Assembly: GCA_023664345.1 (NCBI GenBank)
Contig: JAMPFQ010000005.1
Span: forward strand, 124,001-188,000
Length of the DNA: 64,000 nt
Direction: 5' to 3'
DNA from: Lachnospiraceae bacterium
GTDB lineage: Bacteria > Bacillota > Clostridia > Lachnospirales > Lachnospiraceae
Shown here: piece by piece, positions 17,210 through 25,398 of the stretch
Layout of the letters: each line of letters begins with the position of its first letter
Numbering within the stretch: the stretch's first letter is position 1
Notes under the pieces: generated by a model
What the model saw: the letters and a program-made list of their open reading frames with translations, nothing else
Told to the model about the DNA's origin: nothing
Database searches by the model: none
Program-made: the position numbers and the translations under genes

Positions 17210-17914
17210 ATGGGCAGCTCTTATACCACGATATTATGGGATCTGGACGATACGCTCCTGGATTTCCCCTATTCCCAGAAATATGCCCTGAAAAAATGTT
17301 TTCAGGATATAGGGCGGGAGATCACGGAGGAGCAGATCGCGCGTTATTCCCGGATCAATGACGACTACTGGAAGCGTCTGGAACTCGGGGAGATCACCAG
17401 GGAAGAACTGCAGATCGGTCGTTTTGCCACTCTCTTTCGTGAATATGGGCTCCAAGGCGTTGATGTGGAGGCTTTTCACAGAAAATATGAGGAAGCCCTG
17501 GGCAGTGTGTTCCGGTTCAGGGACGACGGACTGACCGTGGTCAGATCCTTGCAGGGCAGAGTCGGACAGTATGTGATTACCAACGGTATGCCCGCTGTAG
17601 CGCACAATAAATTTAGGATCTCAGGGCTTGAGGAGATCATGGACGGGATCTTTATTTCCGGAGAAATCGGAGTTCCGAAGCCTCAGAGCGGATTTTTCCG
17701 GTATTGCCTGGAGCAGATCCCGGAGAAAGACAGATCTAAAATACTGATCGTGGGAGATTCTCTCACCAGCGACATAAAAGGTGGTATGCAGATGGGGATC
17801 CCCACCTGCTGGTATCACCATGGGGACAGAACAAACGATACACCGTGGATACCCGATCATGAGATCACGGACCTGCATATGGTATGTGACATGGCGGTTC
17901 CGTTTCGGTCGTGA
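17210..17914 (+). CDS. HAD hydrolase, YjjG-type pyrimidine 5'-nucleotidase
   Basis: 234-residue cytosolic haloacid dehalogenase-fold phosphatase. Motif I WDLDDTLLDF has nucleophile D11 and acid D13. Motif II TNG follows near 124, motif III lysine lies in GVPKPQ, and motif IV is VGDSLTSDIKGG. Overall order and cap length fit the YjjG / noncanonical nucleotide phosphatase group, which dephosphorylates pyrimidine and damaged nucleoside monophosphates. It is co-transcribed with the small membrane protein. Substrate is inferred from family only. Confidence 0.85.
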   Translation: MGSSYTTILWDLDDTLLDFPYSQKYALKKCFQDIGREITEEQIARYSRINDDYWKRLELGEITREELQIGRFATLFREYGLQGVDVEAFHRKYEEALGSVFRFRDDGLTVVRSLQGRVGQYVITNGMPAVAHNKFRISGLEEIMDGIFISGEIGVPKPQSGFFRYCLEQIPEKDRSKILIVGDSLTSDIKGGMQMGIPTCWYHHGDRTNDTPWIPDHEITDLHMVCDMAVPFRS

Positions 17915-17954
17915 AGCCGGGCGGTCATCCAGGGATCCTGGGGGTTTTTAAAAT

Positions 17955-18974
17955 ATGGCAAAATCAGCGGGGCAGAAATTAAAACTCTTATATATCATCA
18001 AGTTCCTGTCAGAAACCACGGATGAGAACCATCCTGTCAGTACCGCAGATATCATTGCCTACCTGGATGCCCAGGGAATCCATTCGGAACGGAAGAGCAT
18101 CTATGACGATATCGACAAACTCTGCGAGTTCGGTTATGACATCATACAGGTGCACAGCAGGCTGGGCGGCGGCTATTATATGGCAGGCAGGGAGTTTGAA
18201 CTGGCGGAGCTGAAGCTGCTGGTGGATGCGGTGCAGTCCTCCCGGTTCATCACCACCCGGAAATCCCGGAGCCTGATCAGGAAACTGGAGCAGATGGCGG
18301 GAAAGTATGACGCCGGAAAACTGCAGAGGCAGGTGTTCGTGGCGGGCAGGATCAAGACGGAAAACGAGAGCATCTACTATAATGTGGACAGTATACACAG
18401 AGCCATTCAGGAGAATAAACAGATCCGGTTCCAGTATCTGGACTGGAATCTGCGGAAGCAGCTGGTTCCCAGGGTCAACGCGGAGAGAACGGTAAGCCCC
18501 TGGGCGCTGATCTGGCGGGAAGAAAATTATTATCTGGCGGCCTTTGACAGTACGGACGGCGTCATGAAGCATTTCCGTGTGGACAAGATGGGAAAGACGG
18601 CGGTGCTGGAGCAGAAGCGGGAGGGCATGGAGCAGTTCGCCAGAGTGGATCCCGCAGCCTATACCAACCAGACATTCGGCATGTACAGCGGAGATGAGGA
18701 GAGCGTGACATTACAGTTCCCCAACAGGCTGATAGGCGTGGTGCTGGATCGGTTTGGCAGGGATGCCGATATCCGCCCCATGACGGATCGCATTTTCCGC
18801 GTCAGGGTAAAGGTGGCGGTCAGCGGCCAGTTTTTCGGGTGGCTGGCAGGCATCGGACGGGAGGCGGTGGTGGTCAGCCCGGCCTCTGTCAAAGAGCAGT
18901 ACAGCCGATGGCTGACGGATATTGTGGAAACGATCAAAATCACAGACGGATTGAACAATGGAAAAGGTATCTAA
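17955..18974 (+). CDS. WYL-domain transcriptional regulator
   Basis: 339 residues. A winged helix-turn-helix (about 8-65, with VSTADIIAYLDAQGIHSERKSIYDDI) precedes a WYL sensor domain (about 135-215, including SPWALIWREENYYLAAFD) and a C-terminal WCX extension. WYL proteins bind nucleic-acid-like or nucleotide ligands and often control defence or DNA-metabolism genes. Here the next genes encode deoxynucleotide synthesis, but a terminator and separate promoter lie between, so a direct link is not shown. Confidence 0.87.
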   Translation: MAKSAGQKLKLLYIIKFLSETTDENHPVSTADIIAYLDAQGIHSERKSIYDDIDKLCEFGYDIIQVHSRLGGGYYMAGREFELAELKLLVDAVQSSRFITTRKSRSLIRKLEQMAGKYDAGKLQRQVFVAGRIKTENESIYYNVDSIHRAIQENKQIRFQYLDWNLRKQLVPRVNAERTVSPWALIWREENYYLAAFDSTDGVMKHFRVDKMGKTAVLEQKREGMEQFARVDPAAYTNQTFGMYSGDEESVTLQFPNRLIGVVLDRFGRDADIRPMTDRIFRVRVKVAVSGQFFGWLAGIGREAVVVSPASVKEQYSRWLTDIVETIKITDGLNNGKGI

Positions 18975-18992
18975 AAATCAGATGCCTTTTTT
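18962..18992 (+). terminator. intrinsic terminator after the WYL gene
   Basis: AAAAGGTATCT (18962-18972) pairs with AGATGCCTTTT (18980-18990), one G-T wobble, followed by T residues. It overlaps the stop codon of the WYL gene. Confidence 0.75.
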
Positions 18993-19017
18993 GTTTATTT
19001 TTATGATATATATCGAA

Positions 19018-19046
19018 TTGACAAGAGAGGAAAACTTCCTTATACT
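19018..19046 (+). promoter_or_regulatory. consensus promoter of the nrdD operon
   Basis: Perfect TTGACA (19018-19023), 17-base spacer, TATACT (19041-19046). The predicted transcription start falls just before the first NrdR box. Confidence 0.8.
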
Positions 19047-19058
19047 GTAATGTAATGG

Positions 19059-19104
19059 ACACAATATATAGGGGGAAAGTGTTGGAAAGCCCCAAATATT
19101 GCGC
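19059..19104 (+). promoter_or_regulatory. tandem NrdR boxes
   Basis: Box 1, ACACAATATATAGGGG (19059-19074), fits the NrdR consensus acaCwAtATaTwGtgt. Box 2 has core CCAAATATTG (19092-19101), with 8 of 10 core positions. The cores are 30 bases apart, about three helical turns as in known NrdR operators, and lie right downstream of the -10. NrdR represses ribonucleotide reductase genes when dATP is high. Confidence 0.7.
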
Positions 19105-19138
19105 TTTTTCAACGAGTTTCACGAAGGGAATGGAGCAG

Positions 19139-21328
19139 ATGAGCAGTAACTTTGACCAGAAGATAACGGAAAATGTGGATTATGCCGGGGAGTTTCAGCC
19201 TGAGAGGACAGTCTATGTGATAAAGAAAGATGGCAGTACGGAGGCTTTCAATGTCCAGAAAGTGATCAACGCGGTAGGAAAGAGCGCTTACAGGGCGTTG
19301 ACGAAATTTACCGAGGAAGAAGAGCGACACATTTGTCAGTATGTTATCGATAAGGTGAATGAGATGGAAGTGGATCAGATCCCCATTCCCGTGATGCATA
19401 ATATCGTGGAGAGCGCTTTAGAGCAGGTCAAGCCCATTGTGGCAAAGAGTTACCGGGACTATCGCAATTATAAGCAGGATTTTGTGCGTATGCTGGATGA
19501 CGTCTATAAAAAGAGCCAGTCCATCATGTACATAGGCGACAAGGAAAATGCCAACACCGACTCCGCCCTGGTGGCCACCAAGAGGAGCCTGATCTTCAAT
19601 CAGCTGAACAAGGAACTGTACCAGAAATTCTTCCTGACCACCGAGGAGATTCAGGCATGTCGTGACGGCTATATCTATATCCATGACATGTCGGCCAGGA
19701 GGGACACCATGAACTGCTGCCTTTTTGACGTGCAGAATGTGCTGAGCGGCGGGTTCGAGATGGGAAATGTGTGGTATAACGAGCCCAAGTCCCTTGATGT
19801 GGCCTTTGATGTGATCGGCGACATCGTGCTCAGCGCGGCAAGCCAGCAGTACGGTGGTTTCACCGTGCCCAGCGTGGATCTGATCCTGGAGCCTTATGCG
19901 GAGAAATCTTATCAAAAATATCTGGAAAAATATAAGCGGCTTGGTGTCGACGACCAGAGGGCGGAGCAGGAAGCTTACGGGGATGTGGTCAGGGAATACG
20001 AGCAGGGATTCCAGGGCTGGGAATATAAATTCAACACCGTGGGAAGCAGCCGGGGCGATTATCCTTTTATCACCGTGACGGCGGGAACCGGGACTGGAAG
20101 ATTTGCCAGACTTGCCACCATCACCATGTTGAAAGTGAGGAAGAACGGCCAGGGCAAGAAAGACTGCAAGAAGCCCGTGCTGTTCCCCAAGATCGTGTTC
20201 CTGTATGACGAGAACCTGCACGGCCCCGGAAAGCCCCTTGAGGACGTGTTTGAGGCGGGCGTGGAGTGTTCTGCAAAGACCATGTATCCCGACTGGCTGA
20301 GCCTGACGGGAAAGGGCTATGTGGCAAGTATCTATAAGAAGTACGGGCGGATCATCTCCCCCATGGGATGCAGGGCATTTCTCTCGCCCTGGTACGAGAG
20401 GGGTGGCATGCATCCCGCGGACGACCAGGACAGGCCTGTGTTTGTGGGGCGTTTTAACATCGGTGCGGTATCCCTGCATCTGCCCATGATCCTGGCAAAG
20501 GCGCGGAAGGAGAGCCGGGATTTTTATGAGGTGCTGGACTATTACCTGAACCTGATCCGCCAGCTGCATATCCGTACTTACGCCTACCTTGGCGAGATGA
20601 GGGCGTCCACCAATCCCCTGGCATACTGCGAGGGCGGTTTCCTGGGCGGAAAGCTGGGGCTGCATGACAAGATCAAGCCGCTGCTGCGATCCGCCACCGC
20701 AAGCTTCGGCATCACGGCGCTGAATGAACTGCAGGAACTTTACAACGGAAGATCCCTGGTGGAGGACGGCGCTTTCGCCCTGGAGGTCATGGAATATATC
20801 AACGCCCGGGTAAATGAGTTCAAGGAGGCGGACGGGAATCTTTACGCCATTTACGGCACCCCTGCGGAGAATCTCTGCGGCGTGCAGGTCACTCAGTTCC
20901 GGAATAAATACGGTATCGTGGAGGGCGTTTCCGACAGGCAGTATGTGAGCAACAGTTTCCACTGCCATGTGAGCGAAGATATCACGCCCATTGAGAAGCA
21001 GGATAAGGAAGAGCGTTTCTGGAATCTCTGCAACGGCGGTAAGATCCAGTATGTGAAATATCCCATTGATTATAATATCACCGCGGTGAAGACATTGATC
21101 CGCCGGGCCATGGATATGGGATTTTATGAAGGGGTAAATCTTTCCCTGGCTTATTGCGACGACTGCGGGCATCAGGAACTGGAAATGGACGTGTGCCCCA
21201 AGTGCGGCAGCCGCAATCTGACGAAGATCGAGCGTATGAACGGTTATCTGTCCTATTCCCGGGTACATGGGGACACCAGACTGAACGATGCCAAGATGGC
21301 AGAGATTGCGGAAAGGAAATCAATGTGA
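19139..21328 (+). CDS. nrdD: anaerobic ribonucleoside-triphosphate reductase (class III)
   Basis: Glycyl-radical enzyme that makes dNTPs from NTPs without oxygen. It has 729 residues from ATG 19139. An ATP-cone regulatory domain (about 23-115), the 10-stranded barrel with MNCCLFDV, a CDDCG...CPKCG zinc site near the end and an RMNGYLS glycyl-radical loop are all present. Start 19139 has AAGGGA nine bases upstream. The longer in-frame start at 19055 would sit at the transcription start and inside the NrdR boxes, so it is unlikely. Operon with nrdG and dut. It implies anaerobic growth. Confidence 0.95.
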   Translation: MSSNFDQKITENVDYAGEFQPERTVYVIKKDGSTEAFNVQKVINAVGKSAYRALTKFTEEEERHICQYVIDKVNEMEVDQIPIPVMHNIVESALEQVKPIVAKSYRDYRNYKQDFVRMLDDVYKKSQSIMYIGDKENANTDSALVATKRSLIFNQLNKELYQKFFLTTEEIQACRDGYIYIHDMSARRDTMNCCLFDVQNVLSGGFEMGNVWYNEPKSLDVAFDVIGDIVLSAASQQYGGFTVPSVDLILEPYAEKSYQKYLEKYKRLGVDDQRAEQEAYGDVVREYEQGFQGWEYKFNTVGSSRGDYPFITVTAGTGTGRFARLATITMLKVRKNGQGKKDCKKPVLFPKIVFLYDENLHGPGKPLEDVFEAGVECSAKTMYPDWLSLTGKGYVASIYKKYGRIISPMGCRAFLSPWYERGGMHPADDQDRPVFVGRFNIGAVSLHLPMILAKARKESRDFYEVLDYYLNLIRQLHIRTYAYLGEMRASTNPLAYCEGGFLGGKLGLHDKIKPLLRSATASFGITALNELQELYNGRSLVEDGAFALEVMEYINARVNEFKEADGNLYAIYGTPAENLCGVQVTQFRNKYGIVEGVSDRQYVSNSFHCHVSEDITPIEKQDKEERFWNLCNGGKIQYVKYPIDYNITAVKTLIRRAMDMGFYEGVNLSLAYCDDCGHQELEMDVCPKCGSRNLTKIERMNGYLSYSRVHGDTRLNDAKMAEIAERKSM

Positions 21329-21885
21329 GATATCATAATATAACAAAGGATGACATGCTCAACGGCGACGGGCTCCGCGTGGTACTGTGGGTGGCGGGCT
21401 GCAACCATTGCTGCAGGGAATGCCATAACCCCATTACCTGGGATCCGGAGGGCGGACTGCTTTTCGATGAGGCCGCCAGGCAGGAAATCTTCGAGCAGCT
21501 GGACAAGGATTATATTTCAGGCATCACTTTTTCCGGCGGCGATCCGCTGCATCCTGCCAACGGAATGGAAGTCAGGGAACTGATGGCGGAAGTAAAGCGG
21601 AAGTACCCGCATAAGACGATCTGGCTTTACACTGGTGACGTGTGGGAAAATATATACGGTTACGCCATGATGAAATACGTGGATGTGCTGGTGGATGGGG
21701 AATTCATGGCGGATAAAAAGGACGGGCAGCTGCTCTGGAAGGGCAGTTCCAACCAGCGGGTCATCGATGTGCCAAAAACCTTAGCGCAGAAAGATGTGAC
21801 GGTTCCCGTGCTGTACTGCGGCGATTACGCGGAAGGGTACAAGATAACGGAAAGGCCGGAAAATGCGGGTAGTTGTTGTGGATGA
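21325..21885 (+). CDS. nrdG: anaerobic ribonucleotide reductase activating protein
   Basis: Radical-SAM activase that installs the glycyl radical on NrdD. The 186 residues carry the cluster motif CxxxCxxC (C26, C30, C33 in GCNHCCRECHN) and the SAM-binding SGGDPL segment. The start is GTG 21325, overlapping the nrdD stop by 4 bases (GTGA), with AAAGGA 7 bases upstream; this start gives the canonical MRYHNI N-terminus. The tail ends in cysteines (GSCCG). Neighbours and motif make this call very safe. Confidence 0.95.
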   Translation: MRYHNITKDDMLNGDGLRVVLWVAGCNHCCRECHNPITWDPEGGLLFDEAARQEIFEQLDKDYISGITFSGGDPLHPANGMEVRELMAEVKRKYPHKTIWLYTGDVWENIYGYAMMKYVDVLVDGEFMADKKDGQLLWKGSSNQRVIDVPKTLAQKDVTVPVLYCGDYAEGYKITERPENAGSCCG

Positions 21886-21968
21886 AGCACAGATAAAGGA
21901 GATATGGGTCAGCCTGTATTCAATGGCAGGAATTGTGATACTTTTTGAAAAGGAAGAAACGGAGAAAT

Positions 21969-22484
21969 ATGGAAGGAATAGCGCAATTTTATAAAGTTAG
22001 TGAGGCCTTGTTCCTACAGGCGGTGAAAGAGGATTTCCCACAATATTCGGAGGAAGAGATCCGGGGCATGTATGAAGCCCTGAAACTGCCCAGGAGAGCC
22101 ACAAAGGGCAGCGCGGGATATGACTTTTTTGCGCCTTTCGCTTTCTTCCTGCCGCCTGCGGCCACCATAAAGATCCCCACGGGCATCCGGGTGAAGATGG
22201 ACGAGGACTGGGTGCTGCAGCTTTATCCCAGGAGCGGGCTTGGTTTTAAATACAGGCTGCAGATGAACAATACGGTTGGCATCATTGACAGCGATTATTT
22301 CTATTCCGACAATGAGGGACATATTTTCGTGAAACTCACCAACGATTCCAACGAGGGAAAGACCCTGACGGTGGAGCAGGGGACGGGGATCGTACAGGGG
22401 ATTTTCCTGGAGTACGGCATCACCGTGGACGACGATGCGGAGGGAATCCGCAACGGCGGTTTCGGGAGCACCACAAAATCATAA
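21969..22484 (+). CDS. dut: dUTP diphosphatase
   Basis: Trimeric dUTPase that hydrolyses dUTP to dUMP and keeps uracil out of DNA. The 171 residues show motif 1 GSAGYDFFAP (47-56), motif 2 YPRSGLG (86-92), motif 3 GIIDSDYF (104-111) and motif 5 GGFGSTTKS at the C-terminus. The N-terminus is about 40 residues longer than minimal dUTPases. ATG 21969 with GGAG close upstream is preferred; a TTG at 21945 is possible. Placement behind nrdDG makes one deoxynucleotide-supply operon. Confidence 0.92.
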   Translation: MEGIAQFYKVSEALFLQAVKEDFPQYSEEEIRGMYEALKLPRRATKGSAGYDFFAPFAFFLPPAATIKIPTGIRVKMDEDWVLQLYPRSGLGFKYRLQMNNTVGIIDSDYFYSDNEGHIFVKLTNDSNEGKTLTVEQGTGIVQGIFLEYGITVDDDAEGIRNGGFGSTTKS

Positions 22485-22555
22485 ATTGACAGGATAAAAA
22501 ACTTCTCTTTGGGAAATAATGAAAAGCAAGATTATTTCGGAAGGGGAGTTTTAAT

Positions 22556-23986
22556 TTGAGCGAAGAAAAGAAAACCGCCATAAGCGGCTCTCTGGCACAG
22601 GATATGGAATATCTGAACCATGTGCTGGGGGCGGGACGCAATTTTGATATTATCTACCGGGTCATCCATGTGGGCGGAAAGGAAGCCTGCATGTACCTGG
22701 TGGACGGATTCTGTAAGGACGACCTGGTACAGAAGCTGCTGCAGTATCTCATGGATCTGACGCCGGACAAGATGCCGCAGGACATGCACGGAATCTCCAA
22801 GCAGTTTGTCCCCTATGTGGAAGTGGAGGTCAACGATCAGTTTGATACGGTGATCGATTCCCTGCTGTCGGGCATGTTCATCCTGCTGATCGACGGCTAC
22901 AGCAAGGCGCTGCTGATCGATTCCCGTACCTACCCCGCCAGAAGCGTGGAGGAGCCGGAGAAAGATAAGGTGCTGCGGGGCTCCAAGGACGGCTTTGTGG
23001 AAACGGTGGTGTTCAACACCGCCCTGATCCGCCGCAGGATCCGCAGCACGGATCTCTGCATGGAAATGCTCAACGCGGGGGAAAGTTCCCACACGGACAT
23101 TGTGCTCTGCTATATGGACAAAAGGGTGGATCACAATTTTCTGGAGGCGGTCAGACGCAAGATAAACGCCATTACGGTGGATGCCCTGACCATGAACCAG
23201 GAATCCCTGGCGGAGTGCCTTTACCAGAAGAAGTGGTACAATCCGTTCCCCAAGTTCAAATATACGGAGAGGCCGGACGCGGCGGCAGCCCAGGTGCTGG
23301 AGGGAAATATCGTGATCCTGGTGGACAATTCCCCCTCGGCAATGATTCTGCCTACTACAATATTTGATGTGGTGGAGGAGGCGGACGACTATTATTTCCC
23401 GCCTATCACGGGGACTTACCTGCGGATCACGAGACTTTTGATCTCCATTCTGACCTATATCCTGACGCCCACCTTTCTGCTGCTGGTGAACCATAGCGAA
23501 TGGGTGCCGGAAAGCTTTTCCTTTATCCTGTTAAAGGAGGAGCCGAATATTCCGCTGATCTGGCAGTTCCTGATCCTGGAACTGGCCATAGACGGGCTGA
23601 AGCTGGCGGCGGTGAACACGCCCAACATGCTGAGCACGCCGCTCAGTGTGCTGGCGGCGCTGGTGCTGGGAGAGTTCTCGGTGAACAGCGGATGGTTTAG
23701 CGCGGAGGTCATGCTGTACATGGCTTTCGTGGCGGTGGCCAATTATACCCAGCAGAATTATGAACTGGGGTATGCGCTGAAATTCATGCGGATCCTTAAT
23801 CTGCTGCTGACCCAGTGGTTCGGGCTGTGGGGATATATCGGAGGGATATTGGTCACGGTTCTGGCCATTGCCTGCAATAGGACAGTGGCGAAGACCAGTT
23901 ATATTTATCCGCTGATCCCCTTTAACTGGAAAGATCTGAAGAACCGCGTGATCAGGCGCAGGCTGCCAGAGGCGTTGAAAAAGTGA
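22556..23986 (+). CDS. spoVAF: stage V sporulation protein AF / GerA-family protein
   Basis: 476-residue membrane protein of the GerA-A family. The large soluble N-terminal half is typical (NFDIIYRVIHVGG, DTVIDSLLSGMFILLIDG, ETVVFNTALIRRRI), followed by a PPITGTYLRI loop and about five membrane helices. SpoVAF sits in the inner membrane of spores and supports germination and Ca-dipicolinate handling. Without the spoVAC-AE genes beside it, a stand-alone SpoVAF-like role is likely. The start is TTG 22556 with AAGGGGAG seven bases upstream. No convincing sigma-G promoter could be marked. Confidence 0.88.
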   Translation: MSEEKKTAISGSLAQDMEYLNHVLGAGRNFDIIYRVIHVGGKEACMYLVDGFCKDDLVQKLLQYLMDLTPDKMPQDMHGISKQFVPYVEVEVNDQFDTVIDSLLSGMFILLIDGYSKALLIDSRTYPARSVEEPEKDKVLRGSKDGFVETVVFNTALIRRRIRSTDLCMEMLNAGESSHTDIVLCYMDKRVDHNFLEAVRRKINAITVDALTMNQESLAECLYQKKWYNPFPKFKYTERPDAAAAQVLEGNIVILVDNSPSAMILPTTIFDVVEEADDYYFPPITGTYLRITRLLISILTYILTPTFLLLVNHSEWVPESFSFILLKEEPNIPLIWQFLILELAIDGLKLAAVNTPNMLSTPLSVLAALVLGEFSVNSGWFSAEVMLYMAFVAVANYTQQNYELGYALKFMRILNLLLTQWFGLWGYIGGILVTVLAIACNRTVAKTSYIYPLIPFNWKDLKNRVIRRRLPEALKK

Positions 23987-24004
23987 GGGAGAGGTGGTAT
24001 ACTA

Positions 24005-24034
24005 AGCTGCAGGACGGATGTCCTGCGGCTTTTT
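24005..24034 (+). terminator. intrinsic terminator after spoVAF
   Basis: AGCTGCAGGAC (24005-24015), loop GGAT, GTCCTGCGGCT (24020-24030), one G-T pair, then TTTT. Confidence 0.85.
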
Positions 24035-24148
24035 AAGTGATGCGGTGGGGACGGCGTGGGGAAAGAGCCACTAAAAAACCTGACGCCCGCCGAAGCAGTT
24101 GATGGACATGGAACAGTGGTTATGTGGATTGTGAGGTGATTTATCCGT

Positions 24149-24631
24149 ATGGACACATTGGAGATAAAAAAAGTAGACAAGGGCACAGACCTGGCGGATG
24201 AATTAATCTGTTTTGTGGAAAATTTCTCGTGGGAAGACGTTAAAAACCATATGTTGGGCGAACTTCGGGCATGGACGTTTACTGATTGGGAAACCCCATT
24301 TGTGGCAATCATGAATGGCCGGATCGTAGGAATAGCCTATATCAGGAAGAAAGACTATTATCCGTTGCCTGAAATATATCCGTGGGTATCAGGTGTCTTT
24401 GTGGCGGAGGATTATCGCGGGCACAGGATCAGTGAAAAGCTGATCGCCTTTGCAAACAAGTACGCAAGGGAAAATGGGTTTGATCAAACATATATCCCGT
24501 CGATACATACAGGTTTGTACGAAAAGTATGGGTATCGTTATCTCAGGGATATTGTCAATTATGGCAATGGAATAGACAGATTGTATGTCAAGGAAATCAA
24601 TATACATTGTAAGCAAAAGGCAAATAAATAG
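24149..24631 (+). CDS. GNAT-family N-acetyltransferase
   Basis: 160-residue acetyl-CoA-dependent acetyltransferase. The GNAT core is visible: beta4 WVSGVFVAEDYRG followed by the acetyl-CoA pyrophosphate loop YRGHRISEKLI, and a late YEKYGYRY strand-loop. Substrate cannot be told. A GAGGTG site stands upstream of ATG 24149. It lies in a small accessory, somewhat AT-rich patch with the DUF5808 and antitoxin genes. Confidence 0.82.
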   Translation: MDTLEIKKVDKGTDLADELICFVENFSWEDVKNHMLGELRAWTFTDWETPFVAIMNGRIVGIAYIRKKDYYPLPEIYPWVSGVFVAEDYRGHRISEKLIAFANKYARENGFDQTYIPSIHTGLYEKYGYRYLRDIVNYGNGIDRLYVKEINIHCKQKANK

Positions 24632-24675
24632 GTTATAATCAAGTACATAAATCAGAGGCCGGCAAGGAGGATTTT

Positions 24676-24882
24676 ATGAAAACAGGCAATAAAGATGATG
24701 GCTGGGTAACTGGAAGATTATATTTCAATAAAGAAGATAAAAGAGTGGTTATCAAGAGGCCGCAAAGTGGTTTTGGATATACAATGAATTTAGGGAATAA
24801 ATGGACATGGATATTTAGTATTGTTGTATTTATTATAGTTATATTAGTCGGTAAGTATATCATATGTTTCCATTGTTTTTAA
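24676..24882 (+). CDS. DUF5808-type small membrane protein
   Basis: 68 residues. The N-terminal DDGW-x-GRLYFNKEDKR and SGFGYTMNLGNKW pattern is that of DUF5808 domains (usually DxxWxxGxxYxNPxD). One C-terminal membrane helix follows (about 44-63). Such domains usually sit beside membrane segments in Firmicutes proteins of unknown role. AAGGAGG is five bases before ATG 24676. Strongly AT-rich. Confidence 0.7.
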   Translation: MKTGNKDDGWVTGRLYFNKEDKRVVIKRPQSGFGYTMNLGNKWTWIFSIVVFIIVILVGKYIICFHCF

Positions 24883-24901
24883 CGCATAATTATGCTATAA
24901 T
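24873..24901 (+). promoter_or_regulatory. antitoxin promoter with palindromic operator
   Basis: TTGTTT (24873-24878), 17-base spacer, TATAAT (24896-24901). The 12-bp perfect palindrome GCATAATTATGC (24884-24895) fills the spacer, the position expected for autorepression by a Phd/YefM-type antitoxin. Confidence 0.65.
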
Positions 24902-24927
24902 TATGTCGAAGAAAGGAGCGAAGCATT

Positions 24928-25191
24928 ATGCCACTTATTATGCCTATCAAGGATTTACGTAATACAACCGAAATTTCCAATATTGCTCACAAGGAGCAGG
25001 AGCCTATTTTTATTACCAAAAACGGATATAGCGACCTGGTCGTAATGAGTAGTGAATTGTATGATAAATTCGCAGGGATTAACCGCATTGACCAAGCTAT
25101 CTATGAATCCGAACAGGAAATTGCAAACGGAGCAGAGGCAGCCGACGCAGAGATAGTGTTTGCAGAATTGGAGAAAAAGCATTTTGGATAA
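24928..25191 (+). CDS. Phd/YefM-family antitoxin
   Basis: 87-residue protein. The N-terminal DNA-binding fold is typical (MPIKDLRNTTEISNIAHKEQEPIFITKNGYSDLVVMS, given in parts by the motif IKDLRNT...FITKNG). The helical acidic C-terminal half normally wraps the RelE/ParE toxin. It represses its own operon in relatives, and a palindrome sits in its promoter. Only a decayed toxin relic follows, so it appears to be an orphan antitoxin now. AAGGAG is 10 bases before ATG 24928. Confidence 0.85.
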   Translation: MPLIMPIKDLRNTTEISNIAHKEQEPIFITKNGYSDLVVMSSELYDKFAGINRIDQAIYESEQEIANGAEAADAEIVFAELEKKHFG

Positions 25192-25265
25192 ATACAAGGT
25201 CATGTGACGAACCGCACAAAACGGTTTATGTGGTAACGATACAGTATCAAGGAAGAAATCTATAA
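25184..25265 (+). pseudogene. relic of a RelE/ParE-type toxin (internally deleted)
   Basis: A TTG overlapping the antitoxin end opens with LDKYKVM, the usual first strand of these toxins, then hits a stop. A few bases later another frame reads HKTVYVVTIQYQGRNL then stop, matching the C-terminal strands of RelE/ParE toxins (VYVxxIxxxxRN). The middle of the gene, about 60-70 codons, is gone. Inferred from short fragments only. Confidence 0.45.
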
Positions 25266-25398
25266 GATAAGCGCCAATGACGGAGTAAATCATTTGACGC
25301 TTTTTTCAATTTAAGAATCAGTTGCCATATTTCTAATAATTCTCTGCAAGCGTCGGATGCGGCGAGGTTGGGGATGATTGTAAGGAGAAAACAGGGAT

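Noticed and set aside
19418-21268. Long minus-strand open frame (616 codons) opposite nrdD
   Set aside because: Exact antisense of a firmly identified gene; histidine- and leucine-rich translation is a codon-bias shadow.
21863-21997. 44-codon ORF bridging nrdG and dut, with GGAAAGG upstream
   Set aside because: It overlaps the coding ends of both neighbours in another frame, matches no known protein and needs no separate explanation.
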